Both the position numbers and the translations under genes were made by a program. This document shows, in pieces, positions 7,635 to 14,268 of a stretch of DNA of 48,379 bases (position 1 is its first letter; the number at the start of each line of letters is the position of its first letter). Source of the stretch: Caldilineaceae bacterium (GTDB lineage Bacteria > Chloroflexota > Anaerolineae > Caldilineales > Caldilineaceae); contig JAHDWH010000015.1 of NCBI GenBank assembly GCA_023384455.1, forward strand, positions 1 through 48,379. The letters run 5' to 3'. The notes beneath the pieces were generated by a model. It searched no databases and had not been told where the DNA came from. It was given only the letters and a program-made list of their open reading frames with translations.

Positions 7635-9432
7635 TCTGTCGCAAGGCAAACCGAAAGTGGAGGCCCGGCCCAGCTTTTCCGAAGTTGCCAGCCAGGATTC
7701 GGCGCTGATCCAACTGCTGGCCTCCTCCCTGGCTCCCTACAAAAAGTGGCTCTTTGGCGCGCTGGTGCTGATGCTGGGGGTGGCCGGTCTGAATGCTGTG
7801 CCCCCCTATCTGCTGCAACAGGCCATCGACGGCCCCATCAAAAATGGCCAGGTGGGCGCGCTCTGGCGCATCACCGCCATCTACGGTGGCACAGCCATCG
7901 GCATCTTTCTGCTCACCTTTGCCTTCACCTATTTTCTGCAACAGGCGGGCCAGCGGGCCCTGGCCGACCTGCGCACCCGGGTCTTCACCCACATCTTCCG
8001 CCTGGACCACGCCTTCCTCACCGGCACGCCCACGGGGGAGCTGGTGGCCCGGCTGACCAACGACATCGACCAGCTCAACGCCGTCCTCTCCCGCAGTATT
8101 GTGATTGTGCTGGTGGAGGGGGTGACGCTGATTGTGATTGTGTCGGTGATGGTGGCGGTCAACTGGCGGCTGGCCCTGCTCTCCCTGGCCGTGCTGCCGG
8201 TGGTCTTCCTCGTCACCCGCTACTTCCGCGCCCGCATCCGGGAATCCTCCAGCGGCGAGCGCTCGGCCCAGGCCCGGATCAGCTCCTTTCTCAACGAACA
8301 GGTCCACGGGATGACGGTTGTGCAGCTATTCAACCGGGAGGAGGAGAGCGAGCAGGAGTTTGAGGGCTACAACAAAAGCTACCGGGAGGCGCTGATCGAT
8401 CTGCGCTGGCACAGTGCGCTCTTTCTCTCTGTCCAGGAGATTCTGTCGGCGGTCGGGCTGGGGCTGATCCTCTACGGGGGCGGTCAGGGGGTGCTGGCCG
8501 GTTGGGCCACCCTGGGGACGCTCGTGGCCTTTGTCCAGTACACCGAGCGGGCCTTCCAGCCGGTGTTGCGCCTTTCCCAGGAGTACAATACTGTGCAGAT
8601 CGCGCTGGGCGCGGCCGAGCGCATCTTTGCCCTGCTCAACACCCAGCCCGCGGTGCAGGAGCCAGCCGCGCCGGCTTCTCTGATCGATGTGGAGGGTACG
8701 ATTGAATACGAGGATGTCCACTTCTGGTATATCCCCGACGAGCCGGTCTTGCAGGGCATTTCGCTAAAAATTCCCGCGGGCCAGAGTGTGGCGATTGTGG
8801 GGCCGACGGGCGCGGGCAAGTCCAGTGTCGTCAGCCTGCTGGCCCGCCACTACGACCCCACCCGGGGCGTCATCCGGCTGGACGGGCAGGACATTCGGGA
8901 GTTCGGGCTGGCCGATCTGCGCCGGACCGTCTCCGTCGTGCCCCAAGACCCGGTCTGTCTGGCTGGGAGCATCGCCTTCAACATTCGGTTGTATCGGGAC
9001 GATCTGACGGACGAGGAGGTGCAGCGGGCCGCGGAGTTCAGCAATGCGGCCCGTTTTATCGAGGAACTGCCCGGCGGCTACGATTATCAGGTCTTGCCCA
9101 ACGGGGAGAATCTTTCCCAGGGGCAGCGGCAATTACTCGCCCTGGCCCGTGCCCTGGCCCTGAATCCATCGGGCGTGCTGATTCTGGACGAGGCCACCAG
9201 CAGCATCGACACGGCCACGGAAGCGCTGATTCAGGAGGCGCTGGAACGGGTGCTGCGCAGCAGGACCAGTCTGGTCATCGCGCATCGTTTGAGTACCATC
9301 CGCAACGCCGACCGGATTCTGGTGATGGAGCGGGGGCGGATTATCGAGGAAGGCAGCCACGCGGAGTTGATGGCGGCTGACGGTCACTACGCCCGGCTGC
9401 ACGGCCATCAGTTGATGGGGTCCATCAGTTGA
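7621..9432 (+). CDS. ABC exporter half-transporter, catalytic-site subunit
   Basis: A 603-residue partner of the preceding gene, with its ATG at 7621 inside the end of that gene (14-bp overlap, translational coupling). It has a six-helix exporter domain (about 40-335), Walker A GPTGAGKS (394-401), Walker B with catalytic Glu524 (VLILDEATSSID) and H-loop His555 (IAHRLSTI). The signature is altered to LSQGQ (498-502). The degenerate site would therefore pair this altered signature with the Asp499/Gln530 subunit, while the competent site uses Glu524/His555 with the partner's LSGGQ, exactly the split known for heterodimeric exporters. The C-terminus, AELMAADGHYARLHGHQLMG, is echoed by two downstream remnants at 11068 and 11603. 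Confidence 0.92.
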   Translation: MARSDLSQGKPKVEARPSFSEVASQDSALIQLLASSLAPYKKWLFGALVLMLGVAGLNAVPPYLLQQAIDGPIKNGQVGALWRITAIYGGTAIGIFLLTFAFTYFLQQAGQRALADLRTRVFTHIFRLDHAFLTGTPTGELVARLTNDIDQLNAVLSRSIVIVLVEGVTLIVIVSVMVAVNWRLALLSLAVLPVVFLVTRYFRARIRESSSGERSAQARISSFLNEQVHGMTVVQLFNREEESEQEFEGYNKSYREALIDLRWHSALFLSVQEILSAVGLGLILYGGGQGVLAGWATLGTLVAFVQYTERAFQPVLRLSQEYNTVQIALGAAERIFALLNTQPAVQEPAAPASLIDVEGTIEYEDVHFWYIPDEPVLQGISLKIPAGQSVAIVGPTGAGKSSVVSLLARHYDPTRGVIRLDGQDIREFGLADLRRTVSVVPQDPVCLAGSIAFNIRLYRDDLTDEEVQRAAEFSNAARFIEELPGGYDYQVLPNGENLSQGQRQLLALARALALNPSGVLILDEATSSIDTATEALIQEALERVLRSRTSLVIAHRLSTIRNADRILVMERGRIIEEGSHAELMAADGHYARLHGHQLMGSIS

Positions 9433-9461
9433 TGGGGCAGGGGAAGGTGGTTAAGTCGCCG

Positions 9462-9513
9462 AATTATACATAACGTCGGCATTTGTGGATAAGTGCCGAC
9501 GTTATGTATAATT
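9462..9513 (+). promoter_or_regulatory. 20-bp perfect inverted repeat: AbiE operator/promoter
   Basis: The arms aattatacataacgtcggca (9462-9481) and tgccgacgttatgtataatt (9494-9513) are perfect reverse complements separated by 12 bases. They end 5 bases before the antitoxin ATG at 9519. A perfect TATAAT (9507-9512) lies in the right arm, with a weak TTGTGG 18 bases upstream, so bound protein would occlude the promoter and the transcript would be nearly leaderless. AbiEi-type antitoxins are known to bind inverted repeats upstream of their operon and repress it; this fits in position and symmetry. Confidence 0.8.
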
Positions 9514-9518
9514 TTGTC

Positions 9519-10115
9519 ATGAAACATACCGAGCGTATTCTGAGTCTTTTGCAAACCCAGGAAATCATCCGACTCCAGGAGTTGCGTCCTTTGGGAATAT
9601 CGCCAGCATCGCTCTATTGGCTATACCAGCAGGGGAAAGTCGTGCGCTCCGGTCGAGGAACCTACAGGTTGCCAGAGAGAGATGTCAGCGAATATCATTC
9701 CCTGGCTTTGGCGTGCAAGCGGACGCCTCACGGCATCATTTGCCTGCTTTCGGCGCTGTCGTTTCACGAAATAGGCACACAACTGCCCTTTGAGGTCTGG
9801 ATGGCTATTGACAGAAAGGCGCGGCTGCCTGTCGTTGACTACCCTTCCATGCGTTTCGTGTACTTCTCTGGAGATGCGCTGACTGCCGGTGTAGAGTCCT
9901 ATCAGATTGAAGGGGTTACGGTCTCTGTTTACACCCCGGCCAAGACTGTAGCGGATTGCTTCAAATATCGCAACAAAGTTGGTCTGGATGTAGCCATAGA
10001 GGCATTGCGCGAAGGCAGGCGGTTGGGGAAATGTACAGATCGTGACCTGTGGCATTTTGCCAGGATTTGCCGGGTCGCCAATGTGATGAAGCCCTATTTG
10101 GAGGCAACCGCATGA
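9519..10115 (+). CDS. abiEi: type IV toxin-antitoxin antitoxin, AbiEi family
   Basis: A 198-residue protein with an N-terminal winged-helix region (LLQTQEIIRLQELRPLGISP, then LYWLYQQGKVVRSGRGTYRL) and the AbiEi core. The family-diagnostic block VYTPAKTVADCFKYRNKVGLDVAIEALREGRR occupies about residues 140-171. The protein represses its own operon through the N-terminal domain and counteracts AbiEii in phage-defence and plasmid-maintenance loci. I chose the ATG at 9519 because family members begin around MKHTERIL and upstream codons lie inside the operator. The stop overlaps the toxin ATG as ATGA at 10112-10115. It sits directly downstream of the ABC exporter, in an accessory zone. Confidence 0.9.
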   Translation: MKHTERILSLLQTQEIIRLQELRPLGISPASLYWLYQQGKVVRSGRGTYRLPERDVSEYHSLALACKRTPHGIICLLSALSFHEIGTQLPFEVWMAIDRKARLPVVDYPSMRFVYFSGDALTAGVESYQIEGVTVSVYTPAKTVADCFKYRNKVGLDVAIEALREGRRLGKCTDRDLWHFARICRVANVMKPYLEATA

Positions 10116-11036
10116 ACAGGCCACCGCCCAAAAACCTGTCTGCGTCTTGTACACCAGCGTTTGCTCAATCTGAGCCAGACCAACGGCGATGACTTTAATT
10201 TCCTGCTGATTCGCTATGCGATTGAACGTCTTCTCTACCGCCTCTCCTCTTCCCCCCACGCCGACACATTTGTTCTCAAAGGTGCCTTGCTCTTTTTGGT
10301 CTGGGCAGCGCCCATCCATCGACCGACACGCGACATCGATTTTCTAGGATACGGGGATAAGACTCCTGGGCGGCTGGAACAGATGTTTCGCGATATCTGC
10401 CTGATGGATGTGGTAGCAGATGGCATCACCTTCGATCTGACGACGATTAAAGTGCAACCGATCCGGGAAGAGCAGAGTAACGCGGGCCAGCGTATCACCC
10501 TGGCCGCTTATCTGGGACGAGCCAGGATTCCGTTGCAGATTGACATTGGCTTTGGGGATGCGGTTGTGCCCCCTGCGGTTATGACCAATTATCCAACATT
10601 GTTGGACTTTCCCTCACCAGAAATTCAAGTCTACCCCAGGGAAAGTGTCGTTGCCGAAAAGCTGCACGCGATGGTGGCACTGGATATGAGCAACAGCCGA
10701 ATGAAGGACTTTTTTGACATCTGGACTTTGGCGCGGTTGTTCGCCTTTGAGGGTCTGCTATTGGTACAAGCCATTGGGTCAACCTTTCGAGAGCGGGGAA
10801 CACCTCTACCAAAAAACATCCCTACTGCGCTTTCGCCTGAGTTCTACACTGCGGCGCAGAAAGTTGCCCAATGGCAGTCATTTCTACGCCGCAGCCGGAT
10901 CGATACGGGTGGCGCAGAGCTGGCACAAATTGTGGAAGATATAGTACCTTTTCTCCTGCCGCCACTTCAGGCTGCTGCCCAAGAAGAACCCTTTTCTGTC
11001 CGTTGGCAGCCGAATGGTCCGTGGGTTGTGTCGTAA
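10112..11036 (+). pseudogene. abiEii: AbiEii-type nucleotidyltransferase toxin, 5' frameshift
   Basis: Translation from ATG 10112, in a classic ATGA overlap with the antitoxin, gives MNRPPPKNLSAS and then loses the family sequence; it stops after 26 codons. The frame one base later continues VHQRLLNLSQTNGDDFNFLLIRYAIERLLYRL, the expected AbiEii N-terminus, so there is one extra base near 10147-10150 (within 'gcgtcttgta'). The rest (to 11036) is intact: KGALLFLVW, the catalytic RDIDFLG, LQIDIGFGDAV, and the C-terminal YPRESVVAEKLHAMVALDMSNSRMKDFFDIW. A TTG at 10161 could start a 291-residue product lacking only about 17 residues. This could be an inactivating mutation, a sequencing error, or programmed or alternative initiation. 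The family call is firm. Confidence 0.85.
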
Positions 11037-11067
11037 TTGCGTTACCTGTCGAAGTGGGGGTGGACAT

Positions 11068-11115
11068 TTGAAGCTCTTGGCCCAGGATGGTCACTACGCC
11101 CGGCTGCACGGGCAC
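11068..11115 (+). pseudogene. remnant of an ABC exporter C-terminus (copy 2)
   Basis: Sixteen in-frame codons read LKLLAQDGHYARLHGH. They correspond to ELMAADGHYARLHGH at the end of the intact exporter gene, and the nucleotides 'ggtcactacgcccggctgca' are identical in both. No ATPase domain precedes it. It lies 32 bases after the AbiEii stop, so the AbiE locus is bracketed by two copies of the exporter 3' end. Confidence 0.7.
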
Positions 11116-11136
11116 AGAGGACGGGGGCGGGGGAGG

Positions 11137-11469
11137 TTAGTTGAGCAGCTCGGTTTTGAGCATAACGATTATATGTTCAAGCCGCTCCAATTCGGTCAAT
11201 TCGGCTTGTTCGTCCTCGCTCAACAAACCCGCGTTATTAAGGGCAAATAACCGCTGCAACCGTCCTTGTGAGCGATCCGACGCGTGATACCCCATCACCT
11301 CATCCGTTGTAGGATTTCCCAGCAGAAAATCAACGATCTCGGCCGAAGTCTGCGCGGCGGGCGTCTTCAAGCGCGCCAGCCCCAATTCCAGGACGACTGG
11401 CAGCCAACGGCGCACGGGCATAATCTGTTCTGCCAATTGATCGGGGAGTTGCATCATTACTTGGACCAT
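11137..11469 (-). CDS. small protein of unknown function
   Basis: A 110-residue protein, MVQVMMQLPDQLAEQIMPVRRWLPVVLELGLARLK..., ending in a Leu/Glu-rich helix (LSEDEQAELTELERLEHIIVMLKTEL). I do not assign it to a named family. Its composition, with an amphipathic N-terminal helix and an acidic helical C-terminus, resembles small antitoxin-like or adaptor proteins that accompany PIN or RelE toxins, but no toxin gene is adjacent. It is flanked on both sides by remnants of the exporter C-terminus, so it looks like an independent accessory cassette. Met1, Met5 or Met6 could be the start. Confidence 0.6.
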   Translation of the reverse strand: MVQVMMQLPDQLAEQIMPVRRWLPVVLELGLARLKTPAAQTSAEIVDFLLGNPTTDEVMGYHASDRSQGRLQRLFALNNAGLLSEDEQAELTELERLEHIIVMLKTELLN

Positions 11470-11602
11470 CGGAATCCTGCCTCGGCTGCTTGCAATCTGG
11501 CACGACTAGCTACTTTCAACTCTTGTCGGATTATATCACAATCCTGTACAAACGGCCTGCTGATTATTTAATACTGACGACGCCAACGCCAAGCCTTAAG
11601 CC

Positions 11603-11799
11603 GAGTTGATGGGGCAGGACGGGCATTAGTAAGCGTCAAGAAATAACGTAGGGGTTTCGCAGACACGATTCCGGGAATCGGCCACAATATCTCTCGGCTT
11701 TCCCGTCATCGCCTGGCCGATTCCCGGAATCAGACCGGTAACTTATATCTTGACGTTTACTTAGCGCAGTTGCACGGGCATCAGATGATGGGGGCGGTA
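11603..11799 (+). pseudogene. remnant of an ABC exporter C-terminus (copy 3), split by a MITE
   Basis: The left part (11603-11626) reads ELMGQDGH. After the MITE-like insertion the right part (11761-11799) reads LAQLHGHQMMGAV, with a Tyr-like codon straddling the junction. Joined, they recreate ELMGQDGH(Y)AQLHGHQMMGAV, closely matching ELMAADGHYARLHGHQLMGSIS at the end of the intact exporter. The junction appears to be one base short of the original frame. Confidence 0.7.
11629..11760. mobile_element. 132-bp MITE-like element with TIRs and TTA target duplication
   Basis: Its termini are imperfect inverted repeats: gtaagcgtcaagaaataa at the left, and gtaaacgtcaagatataa as the reverse complement of the right end, 16 of 18 identical. 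It is flanked by direct TTA repeats (11626-11628 and 11761-11763). An internal perfect 18-bp inverted repeat, gattccgggaatcggcca, lies at 11667-11684 and 11714-11731. There is no coding capacity. The size, TIRs and 3-bp duplication fit a non-autonomous MITE mobilised by a transposase encoded elsewhere. Confidence 0.7.
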
Positions 11800-11810
11800 A
11801 GGCCTACGCT

Positions 11811-12059
11811 TCAAAGCGAATTTTGTACAAACTGTAAATGCGCACATACCGCTTGTGCATCCATACTGAATTCCCCAGCGCGCTGTAGTTCGCTCTTGCG
11901 AAGGTCGTCGCCCACGTAATCGATGTCCAGGGTTGGCCGTTCGCTGCCCAGCAAACAAAGAGCGCTCCCGCCCAGAAGTGTCAAAGTCGCCTGCTGTGGA
12001 TAGCGGGAGCCCAATTCGGTCAGGAAAGATTGGATTTGATCGGAAGTGATTGTTGCCAT
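11811..12059 (-). pseudogene. DUF6036-like nucleotidyltransferase, 3'-truncated
   Basis: From MATITSDQIQSFL (ATG at 12059) the frame encodes about 82 residues. TLTLLGGSALCLLGSERPTLDIDYVGDDLRKSEL holds the GGSA and DxD (DIDY) signature of the minimal nucleotidyltransferases called DUF6036, which occur in MNT/HEPN-like and AbiE-like toxin systems. Family members run to roughly 150-200 residues; here the sequence degenerates after ELQR and stops at 11811, next to the exporter remnant. The metal-binding half is present but the C-terminal half is lost, so it is probably inactive. Its start lies 40 bp inside the 3' end of the upstream 188-residue gene. Confidence 0.65.
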
Positions 12060-12586
12060 CGGATTTCCTGTTCCATAAAGCGCAGCCAATTCTGTATCGC
12101 GTGTTCGTATGTACCGCGCCAATTGAGGGTTCGCCCGCTCAATTCTTGCTGGCGATTGGCAAGCGCCTGGAGAGCAGCATCGGGTGTCATCTGCTTGGGC
12201 ATACGCAATTCCTCACTGAAGAGGTCGGGGAGTTGCGGTTTTTGGCCGCACATTGCCGCCAGGCGGGTACGGTATTTCAGATGTAACCAATGAGCAGCGG
12301 TATAGTAGCAGCGCAGTGTGACAGCCGCATCTGAGGATAGGATTTGCAGGGCAGCCGGTACGTCCTCAGCGAACTCCGGGTGAGTCAGAAGCAGGGGAAT
12401 CAACGCCAGGCGCAGACGAGCCTCTGGGCTGGCGGCCAGGGAAGCCAGTAATGTAGCAGGCACAAATGTTGTAGGAGTGCCGCTGCCCCCACGCAAAAAG
12501 CGAACGCCGAGTGTATCCAGAGCGTCAACCAGTTCCGATTGCCTGTGATTGGTCTTGGCAGTGTTCGGCATAGCACTCAAATTCAC
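12020..12586 (-). CDS. protein of unknown function paired with the nucleotidyltransferase
   Basis: A 188-residue helical protein without recognised domains. Notable blocks are LDTLGVRFLRGGSG, a Leu/Ala-rich region (about 48-110) and SGRTLNWRGTYEHAIQNWLRFMEQE near the C-terminus. It is translationally linked to its neighbours: its GTG at 12586 overlaps the stop of the upstream HTH fragment (GTGA), and its 3' end overlaps the nucleotidyltransferase start by 40 bp. Such coupling is typical of toxin-antitoxin or regulator-enzyme pairs, so it may be the antidote or partner of the nucleotidyltransferase. ATG 12571 (MPNTAKTNHRQ) is an alternative start. Confidence 0.6.
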   Translation of the reverse strand: MNLSAMPNTAKTNHRQSELVDALDTLGVRFLRGGSGTPTTFVPATLLASLAASPEARLRLALIPLLLTHPEFAEDVPAALQILSSDAAVTLRCYYTAAHWLHLKYRTRLAAMCGQKPQLPDLFSEELRMPKQMTPDAALQALANRQQELSGRTLNWRGTYEHAIQNWLRFMEQEIRWQQSLPIKSNLS

Positions 12587-12759
12587 CGTTTCCCCTGTAA
12601 CCCCAGCAACCTATCCGCAGAAACCAGCAGCCGAATAGAGCGCGCCTGTCCCGGTGTGCGGGCGATCCAGCCGTTCTCCTCCAGACGCAGTATCATACTG
12701 TGAACAGTGGGCGGGGTGACACGAAACACTCGTTGCATATCGGCCTCGCTGGGCTGCCG
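12583..12759 (-). pseudogene. winged-helix regulator fragment
   Basis: In-frame codons upstream of the 188-residue gene read RQPSEADMQRVFRVTPPTVHSMILRLEENGWIARTPGQARSIRLLV and end at a TGA overlapping the next start. This is the recognition-helix and wing portion of a MarR/LexA-like DNA-binding domain (PPSEADMQR-x-FRVTPPTVH motif). The N-terminal helices expected before it are absent; instead the DNA runs into a GNAT-like fragment in another frame. It therefore looks truncated by recombination. A short 51-residue product from ATG 12738 is possible but would lack a complete fold. Confidence 0.6.
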
Positions 12760-12872
12760 TCGGCGTAGTCGTCCACCAGCCGGTCCACAAAATTGTAGCC
12801 CTCGGCCCGGCTCTCCACCAGCAGAGGTTCTATCTCAGCCGGTGCCAGATCGGTCAATCGTTGGAGAAGCAT
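12757..12872 (-). pseudogene. GNAT-like acetyltransferase N-terminal fragment
   Basis: From ATG 12872 the frame reads MLLQRLTDLAPAEIEPLLVESRAEGYNFVDRLVDDYADG and then loses sense. The pattern 'E-S-x-x-E-G-Y-x-F-(x)2-R-L-V-D-(D/E)' is what I associate with the start of a common GNAT N-acetyltransferase group. The acetyl-CoA-binding core is missing. The fragment abuts the HTH fragment at about 12757, so the two were probably joined by a deletion. The identification is tentative. Confidence 0.4.
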
Positions 12873-13362
12873 TCCTGCACCACCATTTGTTTCGGACGTA
12901 GAGCATCCTGGCTGCGTTCCCACGCGGAGGGGTGGGAACGAGTACTCCGCTGCGGGGCAGGGCGCGGAATTCTTCCATCGAAGTTGGTCGGCGTTTTTTC
13001 TCGGCGCTGATCATTCGTCTTCCATTCTCTGTTTGGTGGGGTCTGCGACAAGGGGGGATTTCGATTAGTCTCCAATGTCCGACCGGGTACAATCGGCACT
13101 GAAAAGCGGACGCAGATTGACGCAGAAACAACTGATCTGCGCAGATTTTTATCCCTTCGACAGGCTCAGGACAGCGCAGCGGCAATCATCTCTTTCCGCG
13201 TCAGGCCACACGACCGGCTGACACCGATAGCGACGAGAATAGGAACGCAGATTGCGCAGATGACGCAGATTTTCGCAGATTAAATCCGTGCAAATCCGTT
13301 TTTTCCGTCTCCATCCGTGTTCTATTCTTCAGAGCACTCCATCAGCCTCGCAATTGTAAGCC
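12873..13362. other. repeat-filled intergenic region
   Basis: No gene recognised. It contains a hairpin cgttcccac/gtgggaacg (12915-12923 and 12932-12940), runs of 'cgcagat' units (13095-13150 and 13246-13280), one copy of the ccttcgacaggctcaggaca element (13154-13173, also at 35234 and 41990) and the atccgtg-type repeat 13282-13334. It reads as a sink of small dispersed repeats between the accessory zone and the minus-strand gene block. Confidence 0.55.
13282..13334. repeat. dispersed atccgtg-type repeat, copy 2
   Basis: Near-identical to 1-53; it shares the same internal order of units and the same end, 'gtgttctattcttcag'. Both copies are in the same orientation and lie immediately 3' of a minus-strand gene. 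Confidence 0.7.
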
Positions 13363-13782
13363 CTATTCGTCCCACCCGTCCACCCCGTCCGGGTCGTAGT
13401 CACCCCATTTGCCGCTATAGGAGGATGCAAACATCTGCGCGTTCGTGCGCTCCGCGTCGTCCAGGGCTTTTTGCAACACTTCGGCGCGGCGGGTTTCCGC
13501 ATCCACCCCAGCGGACGACTGCCCCGGCCCGACGCTGACGATACGAATCTGGCGGATGTCGCCCATCTGATAGGGGATCGTTGCGCCCACAAATTTGCCC
13601 CGCACAGCCTTGCCCAGGGGCGCGTCCGCGCTGAGCAGCCCCCGGCCCATATCCGCCTGACTGGCCGGGACCAGAGCGAAGTCCATCCGTTCAGTATTCC
13701 CGTCCGCGTCGATGAGGTCAACTTCTATGTGGGTTCCCAGGCCGACTTGATTGATAGCTCCATTGGCGTCCATTTTGCCCTC
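13363..13782 (-). CDS. GreA/GreB C-terminal-domain-like protein
   Basis: A 139-residue protein from MEGKMDANGAINQVGLG. It carries the FKBP-like domain found at the C-terminus of GreA/GreB and in Rnk: VGLGTHIEVDLIDADGNTERMDFALVPASQAD, then the diagnostic LLSADAPLGKAVRGKFVGATIPYQMGDIRQIRIVSV. The N-terminal coiled coil of real GreA, which enters the RNA polymerase secondary channel, is missing. The protein could bind RNA polymerase without cleavage activity, as Rnk does; that is inference from the family. The C-terminal 40 residues are acidic and probably flexible. It starts 8 bp after the DUF29 gene stop, so the two are likely co-transcribed. Confidence 0.75.
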   Translation of the reverse strand, partial: EGKMDANGAINQVGLGTHIEVDLIDADGNTERMDFALVPASQADMGRGLLSADAPLGKAVRGKFVGATIPYQMGDIRQIRIVSVGPGQSSAGVDAETRRAEVLQKALDDAERTNAQMFASSYSGKWGDYDPDGVDGWDE

Positions 13783-13789
13783 CATCTGG

Positions 13790-14230
13790 CTACGGCAAAA
13801 ATGCCGGATCGAGAATCGCTTCCAGCGCGTAGGGGCACTCGGCGGGAAAAGCATCTGCTTCCAGGCCAGTCTCATCTTCGGCCAGCAGACGGGCACGGCC
13901 ATAGGCTCGGTCGATATAGTTTTCCAGTTCCGCCCGCAGGCTGGGGCTGTCTTCCAGCAGATCGGCCAGTTCTCCCCGCTGGACTGTCAATGTATTGCGC
14001 CAGCTTCGTGACCGGTGGGTCGGTTGAAATTCCCACTTCAACAAATGGGCCAGCAGAACAGTCAGGCGGCTGATCAACTCCCGGCGCTCACGCTTGCTCA
14101 TCGCTTCCAACTCCTCGGCGATATGTTCGGCGTCGATCTCACGCAGCTCTCCCCAGCGGATAACCTCCACATTGGCAGTCAGCCACAGGTGAAAATCTTC
14201 TTCGTATAGTTCTGTCAATGCCGTTTGCAT
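13790..14230 (-). CDS. DUF29 family protein
   Basis: A 146-residue helical protein with the DUF29 pattern: LYEEDFHLWLTANVEVIRWGELREIDAEHIAEELEAMSKRERRELISRLTVLLAHLLKWEFQP followed by SWRNTL. DUF29 proteins are common in cyanobacteria and Chloroflexota, often in many copies, and have no established function. The length is usual for the family. It is upstream of, and 8 bp from, the GreA/B-like gene. Confidence 0.85.
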   Translation of the reverse strand: MQTALTELYEEDFHLWLTANVEVIRWGELREIDAEHIAEELEAMSKRERRELISRLTVLLAHLLKWEFQPTHRSRSWRNTLTVQRGELADLLEDSPSLRAELENYIDRAYGRARLLAEDETGLEADAFPAECPYALEAILDPAFLP

Positions 14231-14268
14231 TTCTTCCTCCCTTCTCCACGCCGCACGCCTCTCCCATT

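Noticed and set aside
9483-9518. Upstream start for the AbiEi antitoxin (MWISADVMYNFV extension)
   Set aside because: These codons lie inside the operator inverted repeat and promoter; family members start at the following Met.
12835-13185. Small minus-strand open frame in the repeat-filled gap
   Set aside because: Its translation includes the CPEPVEG peptide from the dispersed ccttcgacagg element and repeat-derived residues; it is not a real protein.
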